The notes: generated by a model from the sequence alone, not told the origin. Positions 23,039 to 34,742 are shown, numbered from the stretch's first letter. The stretch is DNA of 64,000 bases from Cerioporus squamosus (GCA_022592435.1 JABYQS010000018.1:1-64000), one strand, 5' to 3'. Translations and numbers: made by a program.

Positions 23039-24863
23039 TCACGGCGTGATAGGAGCCGACGACTTGACATACTTCGTGTGTCCAGCAGCGATCACGAAGA
23101 AGTTGGGACGACCATCCCCGTGCGCCGGATCAGTGCCAAAGTAGCTGTACGGGAACCCCAAGCTGAACGGCACGGCTTCCTCGAGAGTCTTGATGTGCTC
23201 CGGGGTAAGAACGATCTCCAGACCCTGACAGCGCACATACCGTCAGTATGACAAGATCAAAGGTGGTGCATAGACCCGGACGAACCTTGATGACCTCCTT
23301 GAGCTGAGCGGGACTGCGTCCGCCGACGATTGGGAACACGTAGGGGGCCTTAGCGAGGAGCCATGCGACGGCCACTGCGCTGAGTGTCGTGCCTTCGCCG
23401 ATCTCGTTTGCTACCTTCTCGAGCGCCTGGCTAACCTTCTTCTCGTCTTCTGTCTGGGGCGTACCGTAACGGATCGCGCTGCGGGCCTTAAGCTCCGCCT
23501 CGGTCTTGAACTTGCCCTGGGAACCCGAGCATATCAGAGGAAATATAAATGGGCCTGGAGGTTCGCGTACCTGGCCAAGGACGCCCCATGGTACGATGCC
23601 CATGCCCTCCGCACGACACATTGGCACGATCTCGCGTTCAAGGTCGCGTTCCTTGAGGTTCCATGCACCTTGGTCTGCGAACCGGAGATGTGTTGGACAG
23701 GGTTAGACGCTCTGCGGGACAGCTACGCACAGACGACGAATTGAGCCATGCCGTGCTCTCGAGCGTAGTCGTTCGCCTTGGCGACTATCCAAGCTGCAGA
23801 TGTCCATGAGTGAGATGGCCACATATCATCAATGTATCATGGCGGACCTGGCGTGTCCGAGATGCCAAGATAGAGCACTTTGTTCGTCTTGACAAGGGAG
23901 TCCAGTGCTTGCATGACTTCAGGAATGGAGGTGGAGTAGTCCCAACTACGGATACAGTCAGCCTCACTACTTTGAGCATGGGCATGAGGGAACCTTACAG
24001 GTGAAGATACAGGATATCAAGGTAGGTCGTTTGAAGCTTCGCAAGGCTCTCTTGTACCTAACGCAGTGTCAGGCTTCGCAGCTCTTCAACAGAGTGGGAT
24101 TAATTCTCACCGTAAGTAGAAGACTCTTGCGATGATTTCCCTGGTAGTTAGTCTGCAACGGAGAATGAAGCTCAGCTCACATCCTGCCCCGCATCCGTAA
24201 GTATTCCCTGAACGTGCCTTGATTGTCACCTCTGGGTCGAGGTTTTTAATCCCAATGGTGTATTTAGTGGCGATCACCATCTGGTCTCTGTTACGTCGCG
24301 CTGCCATCCACTTGCCGAGAATCTCTTCAGTCTAGCATACTCCCGTCAGCTCCTTCTAGTCCTCACTTTCGCTCAAAAACATACCTCGCCCTCATGATAG
24401 TTAGTGGAAGTGTCGAGGAAGTTGCCTCCGTTCTTGAAGTATGTATCGAGGAACTAGCCAGACCGATCGACTTCAGTCCCTGACTGACCTAAGGGCACTC
24501 AACATACCTCGAATGCTTCCTCCTGTGTTGTCCCTACATGCGTATCCGAGTATTAGTCACGCAGTGGCAGTCGGACTCGCATCCCATGCTACTCACCACC
24601 CGCCATAACCTGGCCCCACGCCTGACCAAGAGACATCGTGCCGAGGCATATAGGCGAGACGCGCACTATTAGCAAGCCAATATCGTGTCAGTTCCTCTGA
24701 CGAGTCCGGAGGAAAGTCTGCACAACTCACCGCCTGCCGAAGGAGAGAGGAGCTACCCGGCTCTATCATCAGCTAGGAGGCCTAGCCGTACCGATGATGG
24801 AGTACCCACCCTGTACCGACCCAACCCGCTGACGGGCTCCGGTTGTTGCGCGAAGGAGCTCAT
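23039..24863 (-). CDS. Aldo/keto reductase, norsolorinic acid reductase / aryl-alcohol dehydrogenase type
   Basis: Predicted cytosolic NADPH-dependent reductase interconverting aldehydes or ketones and alcohols. About ten exons join in frame from the start at 24863 (MSSFAQQPEPVSGLGRYR) to the stop at 23039-23041. The AKR signature is visible: SPSAGVRVSPICLGTMSLG, then NFLDTSTNYHEGE (catalytic Asp and Tyr), VIATKY (Lys), ILYLHLWDYS (His), GKVLYLGISDTP-like block KVLYLGISDTP, YQGAWNL, and the cofactor-binding end FPIVGGRSPAQLKE. Fungal relatives include the AflD/NorA-like and aryl-alcohol dehydrogenases, acting in secondary metabolism or lignin-derived aldehyde reduction. It is the only non-P450 redox enzyme in the array, so it may act on the same substrates, but this is inference from position. 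Confidence 0.88.
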
Positions 24864-25906
24864 GTCGACTGCTGTGAGAGGCTTGAACTAGTAAGTAGCG
24901 CTTTCAATCGATGGGCGCAACAACTCACCTCCCATAGACCTACTAGTAGCCGGCTTATAAGGGAACTCCTAGTACTTACGTCACGCGCCTACTGCGACCG
25001 CATCCGCAGGGCATCGCAGAGGACGCGCGGGGAAAGTAGAGTATCACGCGAGAAATCATCGATAGATAGAATCAGATAGAGCCTCTCGCGAGGACCAGGC
25101 TCAGCCCATAACATCCTGCCCTAGAAGCACCAGACCGCTCACCTCCTTCTCGTGCATCAGAAGCCGCATAGTCGACCACCGTGACAGTTGCTATCAAGCG
25201 CCGAACGGATGCTGCGCTCGCCATTCGTGCTGCGAGATGTGAATTGTGAATTCGAATAAAAAGACGTCGAAGGTGGCAGACTTAACATGCGCATCTCGCA
25301 GCGTCCCCGTTTTTCCACCAGCCCCACGAGTCCCGGAGTCTGAGCTCTCTAGCGGTTCGCCCATTACGTGCTTTACCGACCTTCTATTCTGCTGGGTTCA
25401 CGGGCACCGAAGCGTGTCACCAACGCTGACTGGATATTGCTCCGGTCCTTCCCGGATGGGCAGAGCGATCGTGGAGGAGCCCTCTCCCAACATATATAGC
25501 TCACCTGGGCTCGCATGGGTCTTCTCAGGCTGACTCTGGCATACCCCGCCGTCGCCTGTGTCGTCTTGGTGTCGTCACAAACTTCGCAGTCTTTCTGTTA
25601 GCTAGTTAGCTTGCGGCGGGTCCATGAATCTGAAATAACGACCGGAAGGTGAGCATGGGACCCTGCATTGGAGTTGCTACTTATAAGCAAGTGGTTCATG
25701 TACGACGCGCCATTGCTATAGAGAAGACGCTGACACGACCCCGGCGCACACGTCAGGAGGAACTATCAAGCACTCCGAGTCTGTCTGCATCAACTAAAGT
25801 TGAGGACGCATGAGGCAGTATGAGTGAGGCGCTGCCACAATGATTCCTCACATCGAGATACCAGCTGGGTGCATCGTATTCGCGTTCCGGTCTTGGGAGG
25901 GCTCAA
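24864..25906. other. Intergenic region, no gene recognised
   Basis: This holds the promoter of the aldo/keto reductase (a TTATAA at about 24955-24960, roughly 90 bp above its start) and the 3' flank of 7TM paralogue 2. No coding domain is seen. Confidence 0.45.
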
Positions 25907-27211
25907 CTACACATCGGAAGACGACTTCTCTACGTCCAAGTTGTGTCGAGGAAAGGAGAACGTCTCCAGTGAGCCGTCTGTGTCGCTGATGACCGCCGAG
26001 CGCGTGCCGAGCACGACCGTGTTGGTGATGGCTCCCGAGTAGCACTCGTCTGTCTGCGTGAACCCGCGGTTTACCGCATAGACGATCACCGTCGGTACAA
26101 GTCCCTGTGTGACCTTGAGTATAGAGCTCATGTACTGAATACCTCCGGGGAGAAGACTCGCCGTGATCTGAGGCATGGCCTCGTAGACGATGTACAGCGC
26201 GTTGAGACCGTCCAGTCCGTTGACGGGCGCCAGCTTGAAGAGGACGAACTCGGTGAGCTTCGCGGCGGAGATGAGTGCTCCTGACTCGACGATGAGTAGG
26301 AAGACTCGGGCGTGGCGGTTGTTGCTGGAGACACCTAGTGCTGAGCGAGAGCGAGACGTGATGTACCTACGAAATGAGCGGTCAGAGTCAGCCGTTGTTG
26401 CGATTCAAGCAGACCATACCAAATTCGAGAAGCAATGGTCGTGGTCACGAGGACGTTCGTGGCAAGCGAGATTGCGAACATTGAAGTGCCCCAGCGAACC
26501 ATGGTCTCTGGAACGGGGTTCGGGAGTAGCCACTGGGAAATGGAGCCGTAGCCAGCGACTGGTGAAAGCGTCAGGTGCAAGACATCTTAGTTAGGTATGC
26601 AACACCAACCGAACTCCCCGACTACCATCAAAACTGGCAGGATAGACACCCAGGCATTGCGACCCCAGACCACATATAGCCGCCACACGACTACAAGGTC
26701 TCCGAGGGCCATCTATAAGCCGTCAAGCAAGGGTGAGCAATGCTGGATAGTGGCAGCGGGGAAGGCTCTTACATTCGTGATGTAGACATAGTCTTTCGCC
26801 ATGTTCAGGCGGACCGAGATGTTTGCGAAATACAACACAGGACCTATCGTGTCGCGGTAGAAGATGAACCCCTGGATGAGGCGGACGAGTGCAAGGGCCA
26901 TGTGTGAGGTCGCAAGCGTATATCTGCAACCAATGTCATCCGGAATTCGTGTTGTGGAGGATGACCGGGAGTCGGGACTTACAGGAGTGCAATAGAGCCG
27001 GTGGTGAACAGGTTAATACCATGTCCGCGGCGCCTCCAGATGTCGTACACGGTCATGAATAACATAAGACTATAGAGTCCTGATAAACAACGTCAGCGAT
27101 CATCTGGGATAATCTCCTGCAGATTCAATGCATGTACTTGCCCCAGAAGGACGACTCGAGCCATCCGGCGATGAGGTATGCCTCATCGATAGGAAAGTCT
27201 GACAGTGACAT
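25907..27211 (-). CDS. Seven-transmembrane protein, cluster paralogue 2
   Basis: Sister of the 7TM genes at 16679 and 29728. It starts at 27211 with MSLSDFPIDEAYLIAGWLESSFW. Then come SHMALALVRLIQGFIFYRDT, NMAKDYVYITN, RLYVVWGRNAW, GYGSISQWLLPNP, ATNVLVTTTIASRIW, LIVESGALISAAKLTEFVLF, YIVYEAMPQIT and PTVIVYAVNRGFTQ. The hydrophilic tail ends at 25907-25909. Two of its introns use GC donors: 27080-27141 (G|GCAAGT) and 26105-26161 (ACG|GCGAGT), at sites where both sisters have GT. The second is 57 nt and free of stops, so retention would add 19 residues within the protein. Function is unknown; no catalytic motif is visible. Confidence 0.78.
26105..26161 (-). other. Putative GC-AG intron, 57 nt and in frame
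   Basis: The intron after MPQIT begins GCGAGT instead of GTGAGT seen in the sister genes and ends CACAG. Its length is a multiple of three and it has no stop, so both spliced and retained forms would be translatable. Confidence 0.55.
27080..27141 (-). other. Putative GC-AG intron after exon 1
   Basis: The donor reads TGGG|GCAAGT, the textbook GC-donor sequence, at the place where the sister genes have GTGAGT and GTCAGT. The acceptor is TTTATCAG. No GT donor keeps the phase. Confidence 0.65.
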
Positions 27212-27657
27212 GGTGGTGGAACAGGGAGAGGGCTTGGTACACCCACATGCATCGACGGGTACATATATTCAGCATAGCAGGTCTCAGGAAAGCGCTGTGG
27301 GTGTTTGCATTCTTGAGCGGCGAGCATGGGCGGCGTGGTCGAGCCGCGAGCGCAACCGGTGCGTCAGGGTTTGAAGCTAGAAGTAGTAACCGCATCATCT
27401 CGGATCTGATGATGGGAGCTGAGAGCTGAATATCAGGGTACGAGGGGTCAAAGCGTTGCAACTTGCGAAGACCAGAGGCTGAGGTTAAGTAATAAGATGG
27501 CGGAATTGTCTTGTAGCTGACCTGACCGGTGAATGCCGACGTCCACGTGGACCTGGGGCTCTGGCGGTCGAGCTGGTTGTCCTCCCGCTTGAAGTTGTAC
27601 TTCAACCTGCTCCATTCCGTCTTCAATCGTATCTTCCCGCTTGGTCGCATCTGGATC
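27212..27657. other. Divergent promoter region
   Basis: It separates 7TM paralogue 2 (minus) from the PEX14-like gene (plus). No further gene is seen apart from overlapping short frames. Confidence 0.45.
27260..27270 (-). promoter_or_regulatory. Candidate TATA element of 7TM paralogue 2
   Basis: The run acatatatt lies about 50 bp upstream of the start at 27211 on the minus strand. Confidence 0.35.
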
Positions 27658-28298
27658 ATGTCGTTGGTTGTGGATAACCACATAGATCCCGGCGACGACT
27701 CTCCTCTATCGCGCTTTCGTGCCCATGACTTTGCCAGCGACAACGAATATCAGGTGGCTCTCGCTTTCACGTCTTCATGCTGGCCCGAGCCCGCTCATAT
27801 CATTGGAAGCAAGGTGTGGCCGGAATTCTGAACAGCGGAGTGCTTGAGGGAAAGACCGACGATGAGAAAGGCGATATTCTGCTGCGCTCCGAAGTGTTCT
27901 ACTTTAACCGGTATGTCGTCCATCTCAGCTCGCGAACCCTGAAGGAACTGTGCCAATCGAAGACAGCCTCTATGGCTCCTCCATCACTGTCGAGGAGGCC
28001 CGCTTAGCGCGGACTAGCCGCACGGCCTCTGCGCCCTCTCCAACATCGACACCAGCCCCATCGACGGAGGAAGAGCCGCAGACTTTGACGTTTGCTCAGT
28101 TGAAGGCCTTGATCGAGCAGGGGCGGACAGACGAGATCCCGAACAACAAGGTCATCCCGAATGTCCTCAGTGTGCGTCTTTCTCCTTCCCCTCTCATCTC
28201 CACGCTTGATCGTTGTTGCCTTGACGCAGGCCGAAGCTCCGAGCGAGTCAAAGGCTGCAGTCAGGAAGAAGCCGTGGGAGATCAATGTCGCAGCATGA
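27658..28298 (+). CDS. PEX14-like KPWE-domain protein (peroxisome-related), with a frame problem
   Basis: The N-terminal half (exon 27658-27753, then QGVAGILNSGVLEGKTDD ... RSEVFYFNR from 27810) matches the PEX14-like helix-turn-helix type. The second half has FAQLKALIEQGRTDEIPNNK followed, after an intron, by SKAAVRKKPWEINVAA and a stop at 28296-28298, which is the KPWE domain of peroxisome-linked small proteins. Between FYFNR (about 27910) and NPEGTVPIEDSLYGSS (about 27933) the two halves are in different frames. The only splice signals there would give an intron of 14 nt, too short to be real. Either one base is missing in the sequence, or the gene is frameshifted, or splicing removes FYFNR. 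Role in peroxisome import is inferred from the family only. Confidence 0.65.
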
Positions 28299-29727
28299 GG
28301 TCGACATCGTGGAGAAGTATCGCTGTACCAGTAGGGAGCTGCAAGAGACACCTCCGGTCGACGAGCAGGCTGAGATAGACAGTTACGCAGTCTACTTCCA
28401 AGTGCTGGGTTTCCGACAGCAAGAACCTTGGTGCGTGAGTCATTCCTGCGGTGACTTCTCTGTATATACATTTGCTGCAACACGGACTGTGCACGTTCGT
28501 CGTTCGACGGCGCGGCCGGTTCGTCACCGTTCAGCAGTGGTGTAAGTCAACAATCCGGTGATCTGCGGCTTGGCATGCGGTATCACAGATATCTATGTCT
28601 TGGTTGGTCCTGGGAAAGGGCCGGGCTGAGGAGCCTTGAGGACCTTTACCTGCGTCTGAGGCAGGGCCGTAACATGAGGATGCCACAGAAGTTACGCCTG
28701 CTATGAATGCAGGAACGTTGACCACCGACCTTGTTGTGGCCTGGAGGAAGCGATGGCGCCGGCCCAACGGGGACTGTCGTTGTTTGTCATGGCGGGACTG
28801 CTGTCACGTCTTCTATCTGCAGCGACATATCTGCTCAGTCTCCTTCGCAGCACGCTCTCATATCGGTTTCCCAATATCTGCATCACAGGTGCCCCTTTGA
28901 TTGCTTGAGACTCGGTCCCTCCGTGAATCGGATGGCGAAGCTCTAAGCGAACGACACTTGAGGGCCCCGTACTTACGGTGCAGGCCGACTGTATCATTCG
29001 AAGTCACCATCCTGGCAGTCCGCCGCCTTCCTCATGCAACATGGTATCGCACCTTCACTTGTCGGGACCCGCAATCGCTCAACGTCCCGCATCTTTAAGG
29101 TACAGATTCGTGATGTGTCTCGGATCTCGGTCATGACATTCCGGGGTGTCATGCATACTGTTATGGTGCCAACACCCCCACCCTGTCGGGCTCCGTGAGC
29201 CCACAGCGATATCCTTGACCTCATCTGAGTCATCTCAACACCGTTCCTGACAGATATCAAATGAGCACGATGCAACCGTCGTGAGAGCCCAACAGCGCTC
29301 GCCGGAAGCGAGACATCTTCTCGAACCACAGCATGATGCACTCACGACGATGATCACCGTCGTTCCCACGACGAGACCGCAGCTCTGCCCTGTCTGCCCC
29401 AGGTCACCCCTCCCTCCCACATACAGTATCATAACGTCAACCCGTGCCTTCTCCGCTTCTCTGATAAGAACGCAAGTAGTCGACTCAGTCAGCTTCTCTC
29501 TCCCCCACATGCATTGTTTCCGAGCCCCGACGTCTGGTATCATGACCCTCTCCGGCGCAGACCCCTGCGACAGTCTATTTGCAGCAACCGGAGTAACGTA
29601 CGGCGCGCATCTGTCAAGTTGATGCAATGGTATATTCTCTCCACAGTCCGGACATAAGACTCTGCCGATCGGAGGATTAGCCTTCCCTTGCTTCCCGCCC
29701 GTGAACTCTCGTCCCCCGTCGTTCAGT
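28299..29727. other. Intergenic region, no gene recognised
   Basis: Open frames of 60-170 codons overlap on both strands, the longest being minus 29235-29738. None shows a domain or consistent splice continuation. The right end is the promoter of 7TM paralogue 3. Confidence 0.4.
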
Positions 29728-31171
29728 ATGGGTCTCAACGGTCCTTACTTCCCTATCGACGAGGCGTACCTGATCGGAGGATGGCTCGAGTCGTTCTTCT
29801 GGGGTGAGTCTGACAATTAACATGAGTGTTCCCTGTTCGACTTAGGACTGACATGGTCCCCAGGCTTATTCACCTTCCTGTTCGGGATGACGATCTATAG
29901 CATCTACAGGAAACGGAGAGAGGGTTTCAACAAGTTCACAACGGCTTCCATCGTTATTCTGTGCGTACCTGCTGCCCCTCATCTCTCCCGACACCATGCC
30001 TGACCATGGTGCTGCACGCCGCAGGTATATACTTGCGACAGTGCATATGGCGCTAGCCCTCGTTCGTTTGATCCAAGGCTTCATTCTTTACCGCGACACT
30101 ATCGGGCCCATCCCGTACTTCGCCAATATCTCCGTCCGCCTGAACATGGGGAAGGACTACATCTACATCACCAACGTACGCCAGAGTTTATCTCCACCCG
30201 TCTGCTATGCGTCATCACAGCACAACTCTAGCTCGCCATGGGCGACTTGGTCATCGCCTGGCGACTGTACGTCGTCTGGGGCAAGAAGCTCTGGATTGCG
30301 ATCCCTCCTATCATCCTGGTCGTCGGCGAGTTCAGTACGTGCCGCATACTCCCCTCACCGCCCGCAGCGAACCTGACGTACGGCGTCCTGTGCTCGTACA
30401 GTCTGCGGCTACGGCTCGATCTCTCAATGGCTGCTTCCCCACCCGGACCCAGTCGAGATCGCGCACTGGGGCCAGGGCATCTTCGTCATTTCCCTCGTCG
30501 CGAACATATTCGTCACCGCCTTGATCGCGACACGGATCTGGTGAGCACGCCGCCCAGGCAGCCCCTCTTCCTGCTCGCCCGCCTCGGGAGCTACGCGCTG
30601 ACCCCGCCCGCGGCAGGTACATGACGTCGCACACGCGCCAGGTCCTGCAAGTCGAGAGCACGGACCGCTACAGCCGCGTGATCCTGCTCATCGTCGAGTC
30701 CGGGGCGCTCATTGCCCTCGTGAAGATCGTCGAGTTCACGCTCTTCAAGATGGCGTCCGTCGACGGGATCCACGGCTTGAACGCTATGTACATCGTGTAT
30801 GAGATCATGCCCCAGGTCACTGTGAGTGTTCGCCATCCCGGGTTCCGCATGGCTCGCGCGAAGTTCTCACTGTATGCTTACGGGCGCTATAGGGTCTCGC
30901 GCCGACGGTGATCGTGTACGCGGTCAACAACGGTTTCACGCAGAAGGACGACTGCTACACCACCGCGGCGAATACCAAATCGACGCTTGTGTTCAACGCC
31001 ACGCGCACGGCCGACTCCGAGATGGTGACGACCTCCGCCATCGAGTTCGCCGACCCGAAGGATGTCATCCCGGAGTCCCAGGCGGCACGGCGGGTGAACT
31101 TGACCGAGAAGAAGATCCAACTGGAGACGTCCGCGTCGTCGTCGGTGTCTGATACATCTTCCCCTGTCTAA
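29728..31171 (+). CDS. Seven-transmembrane protein, cluster paralogue 3
   Basis: The clearest member of the three. It starts at 29728 (MGLNGPYFPIDEAYLIGGW), exon 1 ending 29803 with a GT donor. The predicted membrane segments run through SFFWGLFTFLFG, RYILATVHMALALVRLIQG, YITN/MGDLVIAWRLYVVWG, LWIAIPPIILVVGEF, IFVISLVANIFVTALIATRI, VILLIVESGALIALVKIVEF and YIVYEIMPQVT/TVIVYAVNNG. The charged C-terminal tail ends in serine-rich SASSSVSDTSSPV at 31169-31171, presumably cytosolic. No catalytic motif is present and I cannot assign a function. It is more GC-rich at codon third positions than paralogues 1 and 2. It stands between the PEX14-like gene and P450 copy 8. Confidence 0.82.
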
Positions 31172-32313
31172 GACTCGGAGAAGAGGTCGGAAGGCCCTGG
31201 TTTGAAGGCTGTAGTTTGTATACCACGTTGAGTGCATTGACTTTGTACAGGTTTGATATACAGGTATGAATCGATCTCGAGGTCTATCAGGGTCATCCCA
31301 ACATGCAGATTCGTGTTTTCTTCGTGGATGACCGCGATTGGTGGTGTATGTCCGGCGCAAGTGTGGCTGAATTTGGATCAAGACTGAGAACTCTGGATTC
31401 GATGACCACAACATAGTGGTACATTCCTCGCGTCCTTGGACTGGTCGTCGGCACGACCAATCGTGGTCCAACTGCCGCTCTTGTCCTGAGCGATGAAGGT
31501 CGTGAGCTGAAGAAGGCAATAAGCTATTCACTTACCTCTCCAGTTCAGGTGTGTCGGCCCGCCTCCGGATTGCATGTTAGAATCACTGAACCAACGACCG
31601 TTACAAGGAAACGCGTAAGTCCGTGGCCCATGCAGTTCGAGATCGACTTGCCGCCTCCCAAGGCTCAAGCTGGTGAGCCATTTTGACGAAGCTTCAGTAC
31701 TAGAGGATGCAGTGGTTCCGAAGCGCCCCAAGAGCGAACTTAATCACAGCCACGACTATTCCCGGACGAACTTCTTTATGGACCACCATCACCTGGCCAA
31801 AGATTGCGAGAGTATACTACCGGAACCCACGTCACGAAGTGTTTCGCGAATCGATTGCTTGTGAGTGCTCTCGTTCATACTTCGGCATACTGACCGGTCA
31901 CTGTGAGGCAGAAGCGGGCAAGGTTCGCTTCCCCGCACTATAAGTTTGGCCCTCGGCTTATCGTCTGGGAGACTCTACGAGTGCGTGTCTGCAAAGAGCG
32001 CCTTTGAGGCAAGTGGCAGACAGGCTTCAACCTGCTTCCGACCATGAAGGACTTCTGGCCGACGTCTCCTGACTCCTGAGCCGATGCGTATTGGACGATG
32101 CCGTTCGAATCCTATTTGCAGGATCCAGTGCGGGTCTTCTGCCGGCGCCATCTATTGCCAGGAGGTTGACATCACGAAAGCATGCCCCCAACCCGTGTAC
32201 ATTGTCGAAGCTGCTGCCAAGAATCACGAGCGGCGTCCATTCTGGTATATATGTATCACGGTGGTATCATGAATCCGCCGGGCTAAGCACTGGCTCTCCC
32301 GCCGCCTTCAAGC
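31172..32313. other. Intergenic region, no gene recognised
   Basis: The region lies between 7TM paralogue 3 and P450 copy 8. Minus-strand frames near 31200-31530 are antisense to the 3' flank and have no domain. Confidence 0.45.
32245..32253 (+). promoter_or_regulatory. Candidate TATA box of P450 copy 8
   Basis: The sequence ggtatatatgt lies about 62 bp upstream of the start at 32314. Confidence 0.45.
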
Positions 32314-34445
32314 ATGTCTCTCGAAGCCCACGCTGTTCATGTTCCAGCCCCAGCCCTGGTTGTCTGCGCTGTTATTATCGCTGTCCTACTCTGGCGGCGC
32401 CGGGTCTCGTGCAGCAGACTCAGCTTGCCTCTCCCCCCGGGACCTCGACCGCTCCCAATCATCGGCAACCTGTTTGACCTCCCAATGCAGCACATGGAAG
32501 AGAGCCTTCGCGACATGAACGCTCAGTATGGTACTCGGTCTCTTTGTCTCGATCTCCCTGCCACTTTTGCTGACTATTGAAACCAATTGCTATGATCCCA
32601 TAGGCGATGTTGTTTACCTCGACGTGTGTGGGCAACCTATGGTCATCTTGGGTACGCACGATGGAGCCATCGAGCTCCTGGAGAAGCGCGCCTCCAACTA
32701 CTCCAGCCGGCAGTTCTCTTCCATGGCGGAGCTGTCAGTGAGATCCCTCTGACCTTTCGAATACCGCATCCTGACCTCTACCCCACCTTACAGGACGGGA
32801 CTATCCTGGCTGCTGAGTGGTGTACCATACGGAGACAGATGGCGGGCAATCAGGCGCAATTTTCACCAGCACATGAACGCCAGGGCCATAACGAAATATC
32901 GGTCCGTTCAGGAACGCGAGACGAAGAACTTCCTGGTCCGATTGCTGGAGAATCCCAAAGATTTTAGCGCTCACGGCAGGTTGTGAGTGCACCGCTATCG
33001 CATGCCAAGTGCCCTCATGAGCCTGTGTCGCTGATGTTTCATGCTGCAGTATGTTCGGCTCGGCCATCATGCGCATCGTCTATGGATTGGACGTCGCGAA
33101 GTCCGACAACAACAAGTACGTCCACATGGCCGAAGAAGCCATGACGGCCTTCAACCTCACGTTCATCCCCGGCAAGTATCTCGCGGAGACGTTCCCCATC
33201 CTGCGCTACATCCCAAAATGGTTCCCCGGCGCGCAATTCAAGCGCGATGCAGCGGGGTGGCAACCGGCAATCCTTCGTATGCGAAACTCGTCATGGGAAG
33301 GCGCGATGGAAACCATGGTCAGTCTGCTCCAAATGTTCGCATGGTCTCGTGGCTTACTATACTTTCGTAGCACGAAGGTAAGGCCATACACTCGATGGTC
33401 TTGGACCTTATGGAGCGTGGCGAGGACGAGGAGATCGCGAAAGATGCCGCCGCGTCTGTATACTTAGGTGTGTTGATAATCATGTCCTCGTGTCTTGTTC
33501 CCGGTTGACCTTCATCGCAAGGTGCCTCCGACACCGTAAATCTGGTCCTCTTTTGGGCCTTCAACTTCATGCACTGATATCACATGGTCTTCCAGACCCT
33601 GTCGACCATGCAAACATTCTTCGCGGCCATGGCGACATACCCAGAAGTCCAGAAGCGCGCACAAGCAGAGCTTGACACAGTGGTGGGGCCGCATCGTCTC
33701 CCGACGCTCGACGACGAGAATGTCCTCCCCTACGTATCTGCGCTTGTCAAAGAATGCCTCCGATGGAAGCTCGTGACGCCCCTCGGGGTCGCGCACGTGT
33801 CCCATGAGGAAGACGAGTACAAAGGATATCGTATTCCAAAGGGCTCTGTGATGGTTCCGAACATATGGTAGGTGCCCTTTACATGGTGCCAGCTATCTTC
33901 CCTTGAGGCGAGTCTCATTGGAATGACGTGTCGCAGGGCATACTCTCGGGATCTCAGGTGTTATGCGGATCCCGAGGAGTTCAAGCCGGAACGCTTCCTC
34001 AAGGACGGCGCACTCGATCGAAGCGTGCTTGATCCGAGTATGTTCGTATTTGGCTTTGGGAGAAGGTGCGGAATCCTTGAGTTCTGGTGATCGCATTGAG
34101 CTCACTTGGACGCATGACGTTCTCTGTTCAGGATTTGTCCAGGAAAGCACTTCGCGCAAGCTACGCTCTTCACCCTGCTCTCGTCTATCCTGCACACATT
34201 CTGGATCTCACTCCCAGCTGACGAAACCGGGAATCCCGTGCCTTTGAACTTGACCATGACTCTGGGCGTGGTCTCGTACGTGTCTCTCGGGTTCCTCTTG
34301 TATTCAGACCGAAGACTGATCCCCTCACAGATACCCCGAGCCCTTCGACTGTAGCATCAAGCCCCGCTCCTCAGCGGCAGAGGCACTCATTCGCACCCTA
34401 CAAGACGAGCAGAAGATTGCAGAAGACATGCATATCGAGGTTTAG
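32314..34445 (+). CDS. Cytochrome P450 monooxygenase, OrdA-like, with altered I-helix (copy 8)
   Basis: ER-anchored P450 of unknown substrate. The start at 32314 gives a membrane segment and LPLPPGPRPLPIIGN. It has GDVVYLDVCGQPMVILGTHD, a 14-nt exon at 33522-33535, K-helix KECLRW, FKPERFLKDG, heme loop FGFGRR-ICPGKHFA and a YPEPFDCSIKPR block. It ends at 34443-34445 after an unusually long C-terminal tail (LQDEQKIAEDMHIEV). The I-helix reads GASDT, where the siblings have (A/G)GADT, so the second conserved glycine is alanine. The threonine and acid residue remain. The protein otherwise has every motif and an intact frame. It is convergent with the DUF6533 gene, 297 bp away. Confidence 0.88.
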
Positions 34446-34742
34446 TAAATACATCGACAGGAACGTCCGGATTATGCTATGACAGGGTGTGCGACGACAC
34501 GACCCCATCCAAGCGGCGTCCAGCTACGAGTTCTGTACATGATCACCAAACTTTGAGAGAACCTCTGACTGACCGAGCTCTGAAACTGTACGAGTGATCA
34601 ATAGGATGTCTGCCAAGTTTGTCAATGCCCAATCAACATCGCTCGCCAAACTGAACCATGACACTCACGATGTAACCTGGATCAGCTCTGAGAATGAGTG
34701 GTGCCATGTCGAGGAGAGTGAGATGCGCGTACCACTGCCAAT

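Noticed and set aside
27911..27924. A 14-nt intron in the PEX14-like gene
   Set aside because: GT and AG are at the right places and phase, but an intron this short is not credible for a fungal spliceosome; recorded as a frame break instead.
1..34445. A complete secondary-metabolite cluster
   Set aside because: No terpene synthase, PKS, NRPS, prenyltransferase or pathway regulator is visible, so the term was not used for the annotation.
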